A stretch of 24,579 nt of DNA from the IMG/VR virus record IMGVR_UViG_3300035195_000502, positions 1 through 24,579 of that record; one strand, written 5' to 3'. Position numbers and translations under genes: made by a program. Below are positions 17,701-23,595 of the stretch, piece by piece. The stretch's first letter is position 1; each line of letters begins with the position of its first letter. The notes under the pieces are model-generated. The model was given only the letters and a program-made list of their open reading frames with translations. It had not been told where the DNA came from and made no database searches. Source of the DNA: a virus.

Positions 17701-17910
17701 TAAAGTTATAGAACCTGACGAATTAACATTAAATATAGGTATACCTGATATGTCTGATACTGAGAATAAATCTCCAGACAAACCATTTGTAACGGAAAAC
17801 AACTGTCCTTGAGTTCCTTGTACATCAAAGACAGTTTCGCCAACAGCACTGTGACTGTCTACAGTAAGATTTCCGGAGGTTTCAATTCCGGTAAAAAACT
17901 TTTGATTCAT
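11785..17910 (-). CDS. Giant modular tail fibre (2041 aa)
   Basis: This is the largest gene in the window, a fibre made of repeated modules. Residues about 29-70 carry DVQGTQGQLFSVT and DLFSVSDISGIPIFNVNSS, shared with the S74 fibre. A tail-fibre repeat PTFTGTPAAPTAS then TTQLATTAFV lies near 504-534. SHNHDTRYL (about 804) and SHNHAASEI (about 937) are His-x-His motifs of the kind that can hold metal ions along T4-type fibres. Three globular-looking blocks (about 604-765, 951-1118, 1649-1817) interrupt the shaft; the first two share a TG..I.IP....DIYEY..GG pattern. LDADLLDGQHASAF near 1400 and repeated GNAATATTA and LGAQAAGSY units are further shaft modules. It has no S74 domain and ends TWTIKALTRAI. 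It is probably the main host-binding fibre. Confidence 0.9.
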   Translation of the reverse strand: MNQKFFTGIETSGNLTVDSHSAVGETVFDVQGTQGQLFSVTNGLSGDLFSVSDISGIPIFNVNSSGSITLDGVTTIDSNLIMPTAGSQIKIGSFTDGGNNSGEYANDDLVIGDGSISIYPHRRGDYGLNETTATSTTFRSKLNIWSDAEDHITFGGANTHMVTAWEEFKIWINNDSSSAGTLHLYNKTGKTEFAKFSGDGTSSFISGKFFVNGELEATSLDINGNADISGALTLGTALAVAEGGTGATNLNALVQTSGNQIIAGVKQFSDYINASANIHMAGHLYNTNDTYSIDLNDHSGYTWFRNASNRWVFQGGTGGDDWTQSFHFNLETVGSGYNDKVMRIGQQQNNSSSGGKYKGVRIVKSTGSSTVVDGYLQAGDVVFSGGTQIDGRLGIGTAPTSRNLSVFRDTAGSIANFLHYTDSSTFQGLYIQVSQSTNDVIFQSSGSGAGGFKFYAGNTEKAGIDASGNITLSGTVDGVDIAALATANTGDQDLSGLAPKASPTFTGTPAAPTASAGTSTTQLATTAFVGTAVSNLVDSAPGTLNTLNELAAALGDDASFSTTVTNSIATKLPLAGGTITGNLNVNGNTLLGNALTDKAVVHGHLGVGDDNYPKIAYPGQNALWSGNSTTTGQIVIDLPGTLSNYDMMYMEIDIYEYSSKGATKLIIGGHNWNSGGSGNTSSTQWHNVNVQVIGALDKPVYFGRRNDGTSERRCIAIGETNSTWVYATVQVHKVHGAEFYGSGIDWVGDWNIDQTTSDTYFTKNPTTNFNSGTTLETNGNISAANLSGTNTGDQTLSSLGAAASSHNHDTRYLRKDTETQGTQLNLGGEIASTSSAKLQVYGFQRTGPIMIAHGNTGATSWNSTNEKWLMNNTGNLYIGDGTSYTDRIFHDSYHPNADTLTTARTLTIGSTGKTFNGGANVSWTLGEIGAAATSHNHAASEITSGTLNNDRLPEYILNKHIYQSGSGGFYMPMVKGGILTGGAGTTTGRLRITIPHYQANSMQSFIIDIYEYNTDRMQSIQVGGYSYSDSNASWYNTSVIALMDSDNRDLTVRFGANTTAQKQYVAVGEVDTTWGYPQVVVRNYMAGHSTSSAEMITNPFTVEFVTTDSATYNDSHSNNQPYANWSKIEGIPASVTSADTTPSWVPSSDPSYLTSSSTQSKYIRSDVADTASDRIEFRGCDTNNHDTIATSTGSLGAIEIFNNGSGNDAFMTFHVGGDFACYFGLDGGTNKLSVGGWSMGAASYEIYHSGNLPSLSTLGAQAAGSYLTASSTDLDSRYFTETESDARFLKYKGVAAAGDWDTIFTTGTGNTNTSGLFQINNHAATGNSNTPTGSYTYGSVLAWQLPNATFKLYAPHTGGLHYQTGWNNDEYSGWRKIWDSGNDGASSGLDADLLDGQHASAFAPIGGSTGRFITGGLYGTGHGSSILPIWQYNAGNPGYGIGYTEGSPDNLRIDVSGSLMSGTPDFQVLPNEAKINGNTVHHAGNTTIPSGNQIIDWSAENAGTIHVSNYIENVAQTSVSGAAGSAAKLTDGGGISTHPGTNNLIYTGALGSTVSGLFAAADNSNSILTVNRHTGDYNSQLGFSSNGNLYYRKFSNSTAYTTQAWKTLAFTDNAGMLNSNVTSVSGSSGSCTGNAATATTATNSTQLNGFTLARIDHAEDFRTYSGLNASATQAKRYHVGRLYGCPAHWDGNWQNLEINVTAESYESANLRFAIMGDYGGANTQANMIKLYLKEASGPYCNHFRFVLGTPVDAGWDHSSQDTYYVDLYAEVKSYGQFKMNVKSYGHGIQSANPTSGGATTVFYDSPTVSNISAFSEEHNTIHHLTSEIYHEGHKPTLSELGAQAAGSYQAAGNYITGTGSLSAQDLTDIGNLSGTNTGDQTNISGNAATATNVAYSGLTGTVPTWNQNTTGSSGSCTGNAATATTANAVAWGNITSRPYIETATVTSATTTTTVASVVHGTYTAAFFDFVIKNGTNVRAGIVYACHNGASTPLVEFAETSTVDLGDTSDVTLSVDISGTNMRLRATTTSSTWTIKALTRAI

Positions 17911-17935
17911 ACTAAAATTTTATTTTATTCTACTA

Positions 17936-19639
17936 TTATGCGTAAACCGCCGTTTTAGCCGTAGCACCTCTAGTTGAAGATATAATAACTTCGATGTCAT
18001 TATCAGGTACAACATTAAAAGATATTCTTATTGTTGACGTACTTGCAGCTCCAGCAAAAGTTTTTCTTTCAATAAGACCTATAACTGTTTCTTTAGTTGA
18101 TGAGTCAAACATTTCTACTAAAACATCTTCAGTACCTAAATCGTGTACTATAGCAGCTTTTTTACCTGATACAAAACTAGAGTTAGATACGTCTATTGTT
18201 GAGTGTACTGATCTAGCAGCTAACGTGTCAGGAGTTAATACCTTAGAAGCTTCAACACCAGCTATTGCTTCGGTAGCATTTGCTAGTTTAGTAACACCAA
18301 GAGTACTAGCATCAGCTGTTGGCAGTGTTCTTGTAGCGTGAGCTGTAATAACACCATCAGTCATTGTTAATGTGTCAATAACATCTACACCTGAAGTATC
18401 AATATCAGTGTCAGTACCTATTTGCGTATTATATGTACCAGAAGCTTGTTTATTACCTAATTGTGTTTGAATATTAGATGTTACACCATCTAAATAGTCA
18501 AACTCAGTTGATGTTACACCTGTAGCTCTTAAATCTTTAGCGTAGTTTAAGTCGTTATGATCACCAGTAAAACCATCTATTTTATTTATTTCAGCAGGAG
18601 TTGCTGATATTGTTCCACCAGCAGCGCTTGCTAAAAGAGCAACATGACCAGATAAATTTGGTAGTGTTATTGTTTTATCACTAGTAGTTGCATTTGCAGC
18701 TGTAAGTTTCACCTCATGGTCATCAGCACTAGTACCTTCAAACTGTATTGTGTTGTTTTCTACAACTTGTACAGTTTCATTTTGTACTGTTTGTGTTCCA
18801 GAAACTATTAAGTTACCAGGAATAGTGAATGTATCAGAAGCATCACCAATTGTACCAGCACCGCCAAAACTAGCATTTAAAGCTGTTTTAACGTTTGCAG
18901 TGTCTGTTGGTGTTGCATTTGCAGTTATATTATCTAATTTGGTTTTTAAGATATTTGTAAAGTCGTTAGCTGTTTGAGAAGCTACTGAAAAATTTAACTT
19001 TCCAGCACCAACCCCACCGTCAGTGTAAGTTACACTAACACCACTTTCAGTACCACCAGTTACCATACCACCAACGATATCTTGAACCTCTTCGTTCGTT
19101 AGTTGATGTGTATCAGTCCAAGGTACGTTTATAACACCTTTACCATTACTATCAACTTGCAAGCCGTATGTTCTACCATTTACAGACGTAGGATCAGCGG
19201 CGGCATTTACTGCTTGTACTGTAGAGCTAAATAGCTTTATTGTACCAGCACCCGTAGCACTTGCTGCGCTTGGAGCAGAACCAGTAATAGTTATTTCAGC
19301 ATCACTAGCTCGTGACACTGTTACGGTTCCAGCACCTGAGAACTTTATGTCATCAGTAGTATTTGATCCAGTTGTTGGAGTACCTGTTAATCTTAATAGT
19401 ATACCAGAAGAATCTACAACAGATTGTGAGAATACCGTATTGTCATCACTAACATCGGTAGATAGCGTTTTAAACCCTGTGTTACCAGTCTCTGCGCTAT
19501 AGTACTTTAATTTGTGATCACCGGAATCGTAGTAAAACGCACCGGCTGCAGCGGTAGGAGCAGTGCCCGTAACGTGCATTTTAACATTTTTTAATTCCTG
19601 TCCACTTAAGTCCAGGTCATGGAGAAATTTAATTGCCAT
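17936..19639 (-). CDS. Tail fibre protein (567 aa), marine-phage type
   Basis: The N-terminus MAIKFLHDLDLSGQELKNVK and AAGAFYYDSGDHKLKYY are typical of fibre proteins that attach to the virion. HQLTNEEVQDIVGGMV followed by GVSVTYTDGG is a widespread marine-phage fibre motif. The shaft contains SGTQTVQNETVQVVENNTIQ, TPAEINKIDGFTG and TEFDYLDGVTSNIQTQLGNK, again common fibre repeats. The C-terminus (from about 475) is a compact beta domain (KKAAIVHDLGTEDVLVEMFD, then IRISFNVVPDN) that may bind the next component. The leader is a run of AAAC units with no Shine-Dalgarno. It is transcribed just before the giant fibre and probably forms a proximal fibre or adaptor. Confidence 0.88.
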   Translation of the reverse strand: MAIKFLHDLDLSGQELKNVKMHVTGTAPTAAAGAFYYDSGDHKLKYYSAETGNTGFKTLSTDVSDDNTVFSQSVVDSSGILLRLTGTPTTGSNTTDDIKFSGAGTVTVSRASDAEITITGSAPSAASATGAGTIKLFSSTVQAVNAAADPTSVNGRTYGLQVDSNGKGVINVPWTDTHQLTNEEVQDIVGGMVTGGTESGVSVTYTDGGVGAGKLNFSVASQTANDFTNILKTKLDNITANATPTDTANVKTALNASFGGAGTIGDASDTFTIPGNLIVSGTQTVQNETVQVVENNTIQFEGTSADDHEVKLTAANATTSDKTITLPNLSGHVALLASAAGGTISATPAEINKIDGFTGDHNDLNYAKDLRATGVTSTEFDYLDGVTSNIQTQLGNKQASGTYNTQIGTDTDIDTSGVDVIDTLTMTDGVITAHATRTLPTADASTLGVTKLANATEAIAGVEASKVLTPDTLAARSVHSTIDVSNSSFVSGKKAAIVHDLGTEDVLVEMFDSSTKETVIGLIERKTFAGAASTSTIRISFNVVPDNDIEVIISSTRGATAKTAVYA

Positions 19640-19640
19640 T

Positions 19641-19652
19641 TTTGTTTGTTTG
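19641..19652 (-). repeat. Tandem tetramer leader before the 567-aa fibre
   Basis: TTTG is repeated three times on the plus strand, giving CAAA repeats immediately upstream of the ATG at 19639. It forms an unstructured, Shine-Dalgarno-free leader and may tune translation. Copy number could vary between genomes. Confidence 0.45.
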
Positions 19653-19660
19653 TTTAGTTG

Positions 19661-20389
19661 TTAGTTTGCGTATACTATACCAGAATTTAATGTGGAAAAG
19701 AATACTTTTGAGTTATTTTTGTTTGTATGTGAGTAAGGTACGATTGCAACATCCCCAGTACTTATCTTTACAGCTATTGTTGGAAATTTACCTAAGTTAT
19801 GAGGTATTGCTAATTCATATTGGTTATTTACAAAACTTAAATCACTTGTGGAAAAAGTTTGTTCATACTCTTTATCTTGAGCCCCTGAGTATAATGTTAC
19901 GTTATAATACACTCCAGTTATAAAACCTAACCCAGAAGAATCGTTATTACTATTTAAGTGGTTAAGTGTTAAATTATAAAAATCAGTACTACCAACTTGG
20001 GATATTGCCGTAACTTTATATACAGCAAATATGTTTTGGTCTTGGATCTGACTTATTACTATTTCTTTTTCTAAAAACGTATTTAAAACAGTTAGAGTAT
20101 TTTTCGTACCATTGTTAGGAAATGCACTAACTTGCAGCGAAACGTTTGATGTTGGAAAAGGTCCAGTAGGAGTATTATTGTTGTTGTCTTTTAAGTTACC
20201 TGCCTGTAAGCTTGTATGGCTATATTTGTAAGGTATATTTGAGTGCACACCTAATACGTTGGTTTGAGATAAAAAAGCACCAATATTATCTAAAGAGTAG
20301 TTTCTTGTTCCACCACTTGAATCAGTACCTATTAACTTATCACCTCTGTCAGGAGTAGCGTCTTGACTGTAGTTTTTTATTCTAGCCAT
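19661..20389 (-). CDS. Wac-like/neck or fibre-base structural protein (242 aa)
   Basis: The start MARIKNYSQDATPDRGDKLI followed by GTDSSGGTRNYSLDNIGAFL is a recognisable opening of fibre-base or wac-like proteins in cyanophages and other marine phages. The middle is beta-rich (EKEIVISQIQDQNIFAVYKV) and the last part (about 180-242: YELAIPHNLGKFPTIAVKIS, then SKVFFSTLNSGIVYAN) looks like a small beta-sandwich such as those found at tail-fibre ends. No enzymatic motif is seen. The ending overlaps the upstream holin frame as TAATG, so it is probably coupled to the preceding gene. The precise position in the virion cannot be read from sequence. Confidence 0.78.
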   Translation of the reverse strand: MARIKNYSQDATPDRGDKLIGTDSSGGTRNYSLDNIGAFLSQTNVLGVHSNIPYKYSHTSLQAGNLKDNNNNTPTGPFPTSNVSLQVSAFPNNGTKNTLTVLNTFLEKEIVISQIQDQNIFAVYKVTAISQVGSTDFYNLTLNHLNSNNDSSGLGFITGVYYNVTLYSGAQDKEYEQTFSTSDLSFVNNQYELAIPHNLGKFPTIAVKISTGDVAIVPYSHTNKNNSKVFFSTLNSGIVYAN

Positions 20390-20844
20390 TATTTAGATAT
20401 TTTTTTGAATTTTTCAGCTCCACGAGAACCAAAATAAGCTACGTACACTGTTACTAGTAATGTTTGTAATAAATCTACCCAACCTTCACTAACACCAAAT
20501 TGCCAGTCGAAACTATCCATAACTATTAATATAATCATAGATACTGTTAAGAATATTAAAGACATTGGGCGTGTATTTTTACTTAACCATGAATCGCTTT
20601 TCATGTCGCTGGCCCAGCGCTTACTTACTTCTTGCATCTCAATCATATCCTGTTCTAATAGTTTTAATGCTTTTTCTTTATCTTCTGGTGGTAACACTGT
20701 ATCTGGCTCGTTTTGTATTAGGTTTTTAACCATACCTAAAACACCAGCGTCTGGTAGTATATCACCAGCAACGCCTATTATACTAGGGGCTACTTTAGAT
20801 AAAAAAGCACCTACTTTAGTTTCAGAGAATTTTTTCTTTGCCAT
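20389..20844 (-). CDS. Holin of the GTA/3TM type
   Basis: The 151-aa protein has a soluble helical N-terminus (with a charged EDKEKALKLLEQDMIEMQ stretch) and the hallmark RWASDMKSDSWLSKNTRP at 77-93, characteristic of gene-transfer-agent-type holins (GTA_holin_3TM family). Two clear membrane segments follow: about 94-110 (MSLIFLTVSMIILIVMD) and about 122-138 (WVDLLQTLLVTVYVAYF), with a basic C-terminus (RGAEKFKKISK). Holins open the inner membrane at the end of infection so that an endolysin can reach the wall. No endolysin is visible in the window. It is flanked by TAATG overlaps on both sides. Confidence 0.85.
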   Translation of the reverse strand: MAKKKFSETKVGAFLSKVAPSIIGVAGDILPDAGVLGMVKNLIQNEPDTVLPPEDKEKALKLLEQDMIEMQEVSKRWASDMKSDSWLSKNTRPMSLIFLTVSMIILIVMDSFDWQFGVSEGWVDLLQTLLVTVYVAYFGSRGAEKFKKISK

Positions 20845-20966
20845 TACTTTTTGGGTTTAGTGTGTGTGTAACCTTTTTTCTTTAACTCTAAATGTTTCTT
20901 ATAAGTAGCCGCTTTAACTCCTTTAGAACCTTTATACATCATGTGTACTTTGAATTTTTTTGCCAT
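20844..20966 (-). CDS. Very small basic protein (40 aa), newly read here
   Basis: I read this by hand. The ATG at 20966 opens MAKKFKVHMMYKGSKGVKAA, then a Lys-rich helix (TYKKHLELKKKG) and the end YTHTKPKK, stop TAA. It fits exactly between its neighbours with one-base TAATG overlaps at both ends, which is strong evidence that it is translated. The protein is very basic, with about a third Lys. It could bind nucleic acid or associate with the membrane beside the holin, but there is no function to assign. I recall similar tiny Lys-rich proteins in uncultured marine phages. Confidence 0.75.
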   Translation of the reverse strand: MAKKFKVHMMYKGSKGVKAATYKKHLELKKKGYTHTKPKK

Positions 20967-21406
20967 TATCTTTCACTGTCTTTTATCATATCATCTATAG
21001 CTTTATTATAAACTTTATCTGTGTATGATTTATTATTAAAAAACTTGCTTCTTTCTGAAGTAGGTAGATCTTCTTGAGCAAGCATTATTCTATATATTCT
21101 ACTTATTAACTGACTACATTTAAACGATGTTTTAAACACGTTGTACTTTATCGTAGTTCTATTACGATGCATGAAGGTTTCAATCCAACCTTCTCGCTTT
21201 AATCTCTCCCATCTGTTTTTATCCCAAGAATATGTATATACCCCATTTATAAAATCATTACGTGTGAATCTACCTTTGCAATCAAGGTATATTAACAACT
21301 CAAGATCTGCGTCTTTTAAATTATAAGTTTTACAGGCCCATTTTCTAATAAGCCTGTAATACTTTAATAAATTTAATTCCCTAACGTCTGAAGCATCTAG
21401 TCTCAT
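20966..21406 (-). CDS. Winged-helix-like protein (146 aa), possible regulator
   Basis: Residues about 30-95 fit a MarR-like winged helix: LKDADLELLIYLDCKGRFTR (helices 1-2), the WDKNRWERLKREGWIETF recognition-helix and turn region, then a basic wing HRNRTTIKYNV. The flanking helices (FKCSQLISRIYRIMLAQEDL) could mediate dimerisation. If it binds DNA it might regulate the late block, but its placement between groES and the holin also fits an assembly or DNA-associated role. No cofactor site is visible. Its start overlaps the groES stop as ATGA and its stop overlaps the 40-aa gene as TAATG. Function is tentative. Confidence 0.78.
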   Translation of the reverse strand: MRLDASDVRELNLLKYYRLIRKWACKTYNLKDADLELLIYLDCKGRFTRNDFINGVYTYSWDKNRWERLKREGWIETFMHRNRTTIKYNVFKTSFKCSQLISRIYRIMLAQEDLPTSERSKFFNNKSYTDKVYNKAIDDMIKDSER

Positions 21407-21660
21407 TCAACTATAACTACATCACCATTTTTAATTACATAAAAAACTTTATCGTCAAACTCTATAGAATGACCAGCATGCTTATCATACCAAACAATAT
21501 CTTCTTTGTTTATACCTACAACTTGCTCGCCAATACTTATAACCTTACCTTTTAAGTACCTAATGTCAGTATTCTGCAACTCTGTCATTACAAACCCTGA
21601 TTTAGATTTAGGTTTTTCTTTTATTTTATCTACAACTATATAATAATTAACTGCTTGCAT
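21403..21660 (-). CDS. groES: GroES-type co-chaperonin
   Basis: This 85-residue Cpn10 caps the GroEL ring and forms the folding chamber. VNYYIVVDKIKEKPKSKSGF gives the first strand and the mobile loop; the loop tip is G22-F-V-M-T, in place of E. coli GIVLT. LKGKVISIG at 37-44 matches the TRGEVLAVG strand, EDIVWYDKHAGHSI matches the VGDIVIF region, and KVFYVIKNGDVVIVE is the closing strand pair. It is about 12 residues shorter than E. coli GroES. Gene order is groEL then groES, the reverse of the usual bacterial operon, and the two overlap by 14 bases. T4 gp31 is a precedent for a phage co-chaperonin acting in capsid assembly. Confidence 0.88.
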   Translation of the reverse strand: MQAVNYYIVVDKIKEKPKSKSGFVMTELQNTDIRYLKGKVISIGEQVVGINKEDIVWYDKHAGHSIEFDDKVFYVIKNGDVVIVE

Positions 21661-23212
21661 TGTTCACTCTTCTATTACTTATTATACAATCTGCAGACAC
21701 TATAGTCTTTACTACACTCACTGCATGTTTGAGCGCCGTTTTTGTAACCAAAACCGGATCTATTATACCATTTTTAATCATATTTACTTCTTCACCAGTT
21801 ATAACATCTATACCATAACCATCTTTTGAAGGTATATGAGGTGTTATGCCAGCATTATCAAGTATTGTTCTAAACGGTGATATAATAGCTTTACTTAATA
21901 TCAACTCTCCATCACTACCTTCAACTATTGTTGTTGCAGCATTTAGCAGAGCAATCCCACCACCAGGTACGATACCTTCTTGCAAAGCTGCTTTAGTAGC
22001 GTATATAGCGTCTTCTACTCTATCTTTTTTTTCTTTTAACTCAACTTGTGAGTTTGCACCTACTCTAACAATACCTACATTACCTGATAATATAGCTAAA
22101 CGTTCTTGTAGTTTCTTTTTCATGAAAGGATCTTTTTGTTTTTCTATAGTTTTTTTAACTATATTTATTCTATCCTTAAATTGTGCTTCTGACTTGTCTA
22201 CTGTTAGTATTGTGTTTTTGTTATCTGTAACACACTTAACTGCTTCACCTAAGAAGCTAGTGTCAACAAGATCAAAATCATCACCTAAACTTTCATTTAT
22301 CAACTTAGCACCTGTAACAATAGCTAAGTCCTCCATTGTATCTTCTTTTGTTGGTCCAAAACCTGGAGAATCTATTATGTTTAGCTTTATGTTACCTTTT
22401 ACTTTATTAGCTAACAAGGCTGATTTAGGTACTTCTTCGACCTCACCTACTATAAGTAGTGATCTTTTCTTTTTAATAACATGTTCTAGTATAGGTTGTA
22501 TACTTCTTATGCTTTGTATTGGCGTCACAGCTAATAGTACATAAGGATTATCTAATTCAGCAACCTCTCTACCTTTGTCAGTTATTAAGTAATTCGATGT
22601 TAGTGGACATTTTAATTGTACTCCATCTACTACATCAGCATAAGTTTTATCTGTTTGTGACTCTTCTAACAGTACTACACTGTCTTTACCCACTCTATTA
22701 TATGCTTCAGATATAATTTTACCTAAAACCTTATCGTTATTACAACTAATCGTGCTAACGTGTTCTAGCATTTTACCAGATACATCTATCTTTATTTGGT
22801 CTAAATAATCATTAACTTTACTTAAACCAGCATCAATACCTGCTTTTATATCTCTTATGTTATCTTTACCTTGATATTTTTCAATTTCACTTAACAGCGA
22901 GTAAGCAAGGACGGTTGCCGTAGTGGTACCGTCTCCCGCTTCTTTCACTGTGTTTCTAGCAGCTTCTTTGATAAGTGTCGCGCCTATATTCTCAACCGGA
23001 TCATATAAGACTACAGATTCTGCAACTGTAACTCCGTCTTTTGTAATTACCGGTTTTCCGAGGGCATCCTCGTATATTACGCACTTACCAGAAGCGCCAA
23101 GGGTAGATTGAACTGCGTTCGCTAGCTGCTCAACTCCCAACATTATTTTACTCTTAGCATTACTGCCGAAAGTCAAATCTTTTACAATTTCACTTGGTTG
23201 ATTGTATTCCAT
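21647..23212 (-). CDS. groEL: GroEL-type chaperonin
   Basis: This ATP-driven 60-kDa chaperonin has 521 residues, with all three domains present. ATP-site motifs are intact: LGASGKCV at 39-45, TKDGVTV at 57-63, GDGTTTAT at 93-100 (D94 corresponds to E. coli D87) and RVEDAIYATKAALQEG at 398-413 (D401 corresponds to the catalytic D398), followed by GGG. The apical domain (about 195-385) includes QLKCPLTSNYLI and IQPILEHVI, where some substrate-binding hydrophobics differ from E. coli. The C-terminus stops soon after the last helix (DCIISNRRVNNASS) and lacks the Gly-Gly-Met tail, which accounts for the shorter length. The leader has pentamer repeats and no Shine-Dalgarno. Probable clients are the capsid or fibre proteins of this block. 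Confidence 0.95.
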   Translation of the reverse strand: MEYNQPSEIVKDLTFGSNAKSKIMLGVEQLANAVQSTLGASGKCVIYEDALGKPVITKDGVTVAESVVLYDPVENIGATLIKEAARNTVKEAGDGTTTATVLAYSLLSEIEKYQGKDNIRDIKAGIDAGLSKVNDYLDQIKIDVSGKMLEHVSTISCNNDKVLGKIISEAYNRVGKDSVVLLEESQTDKTYADVVDGVQLKCPLTSNYLITDKGREVAELDNPYVLLAVTPIQSIRSIQPILEHVIKKKRSLLIVGEVEEVPKSALLANKVKGNIKLNIIDSPGFGPTKEDTMEDLAIVTGAKLINESLGDDFDLVDTSFLGEAVKCVTDNKNTILTVDKSEAQFKDRINIVKKTIEKQKDPFMKKKLQERLAILSGNVGIVRVGANSQVELKEKKDRVEDAIYATKAALQEGIVPGGGIALLNAATTIVEGSDGELILSKAIISPFRTILDNAGITPHIPSKDGYGIDVITGEEVNMIKNGIIDPVLVTKTALKHAVSVVKTIVSADCIISNRRVNNASS

Positions 23213-23215
23213 TAT

Positions 23216-23240
23216 ATTAAATTAAATTAGATTAGATTGA
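23216..23240 (-). repeat. Degenerate pentamer repeat in the groEL leader
   Basis: Plus-strand units ATTAA, ATTAA, ATTAG, ATTAG, ATTGA fill the space before the groEL start. The transcript would read as AU-rich CUAAU/UUAAU units without a Shine-Dalgarno. This is consistent with an unstructured leader; no regulator site is recognised. Confidence 0.45.
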
Positions 23241-23242
23241 TC

Positions 23243-23563
23243 TTACTCGAATGTTTTAACCACCATAGGTCCTTTTAAAAACTCTACTTTCTTAGCATAG
23301 TGATCGATGCTTCCATCAATTGCAGCTTCTGCTCCGTCCATAGTTTCTCTTCTTGTGACATCAAGCCATTTTTCACAGCATGTGTCTTTTTCTGGTTCAC
23401 ACTGACAATCTATGTCTTTGTATTCCGTCTGATAGAAACCATTAGGTAGTTGTACAATCCTCCAGTTTTTCTTTTCTGCAAGGTGTTTCCAAAGTTTTAT
23501 TTGGTCTTCGGTTACTTGTGGTTGACTACTCCACGTGTTAGTCTTGTAATAAAAATACGTCAT
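23243..23563 (-). CDS. Conserved phage protein with Cys cluster (106 aa)
   Basis: An aromatic N-terminus (MTYFYYKTNTWSSQPQVTED) leads to a helix (QIKLWKHLAEKKNW), then a beta part (WRIVQLPNGFYQTEYKD). A cysteine cluster follows (C53, C55, C62, C63; DCQCEPEKDTCCEKW), which could hold a metal or form disulphides. The C-terminal part has AEAAIDGSIDHYAKKVEFLK. I do not recognise the family by function, though similar proteins occur in uncultured marine phages by recollection. It sits between the basic 77-aa protein and groEL with short spacers, inside the same operon. Confidence 0.78.
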   Translation of the reverse strand: MTYFYYKTNTWSSQPQVTEDQIKLWKHLAEKKNWRIVQLPNGFYQTEYKDIDCQCEPEKDTCCEKWLDVTRRETMDGAEAAIDGSIDHYAKKVEFLKGPMVVKTFE

Positions 23564-23595
23564 TATTTAAGGTATTTAGTTTATCAGAGGTATGG

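Noticed and set aside
6019-20389. Diversity-generating retroelement acting on the fibres
   Set aside because: No reverse transcriptase and no template/variable repeat pair with adenine-biased differences was seen in the window.
21846-22544. A 232-residue plus-strand frame opposite groEL
   Set aside because: Antisense shadow of a strongly conserved chaperonin frame; low complexity and Ser-rich.
23216-23240. CRISPR-like or iteron array in the groEL leader
   Set aside because: Units are only five bases, degenerate and without spacers; too short for iterons.
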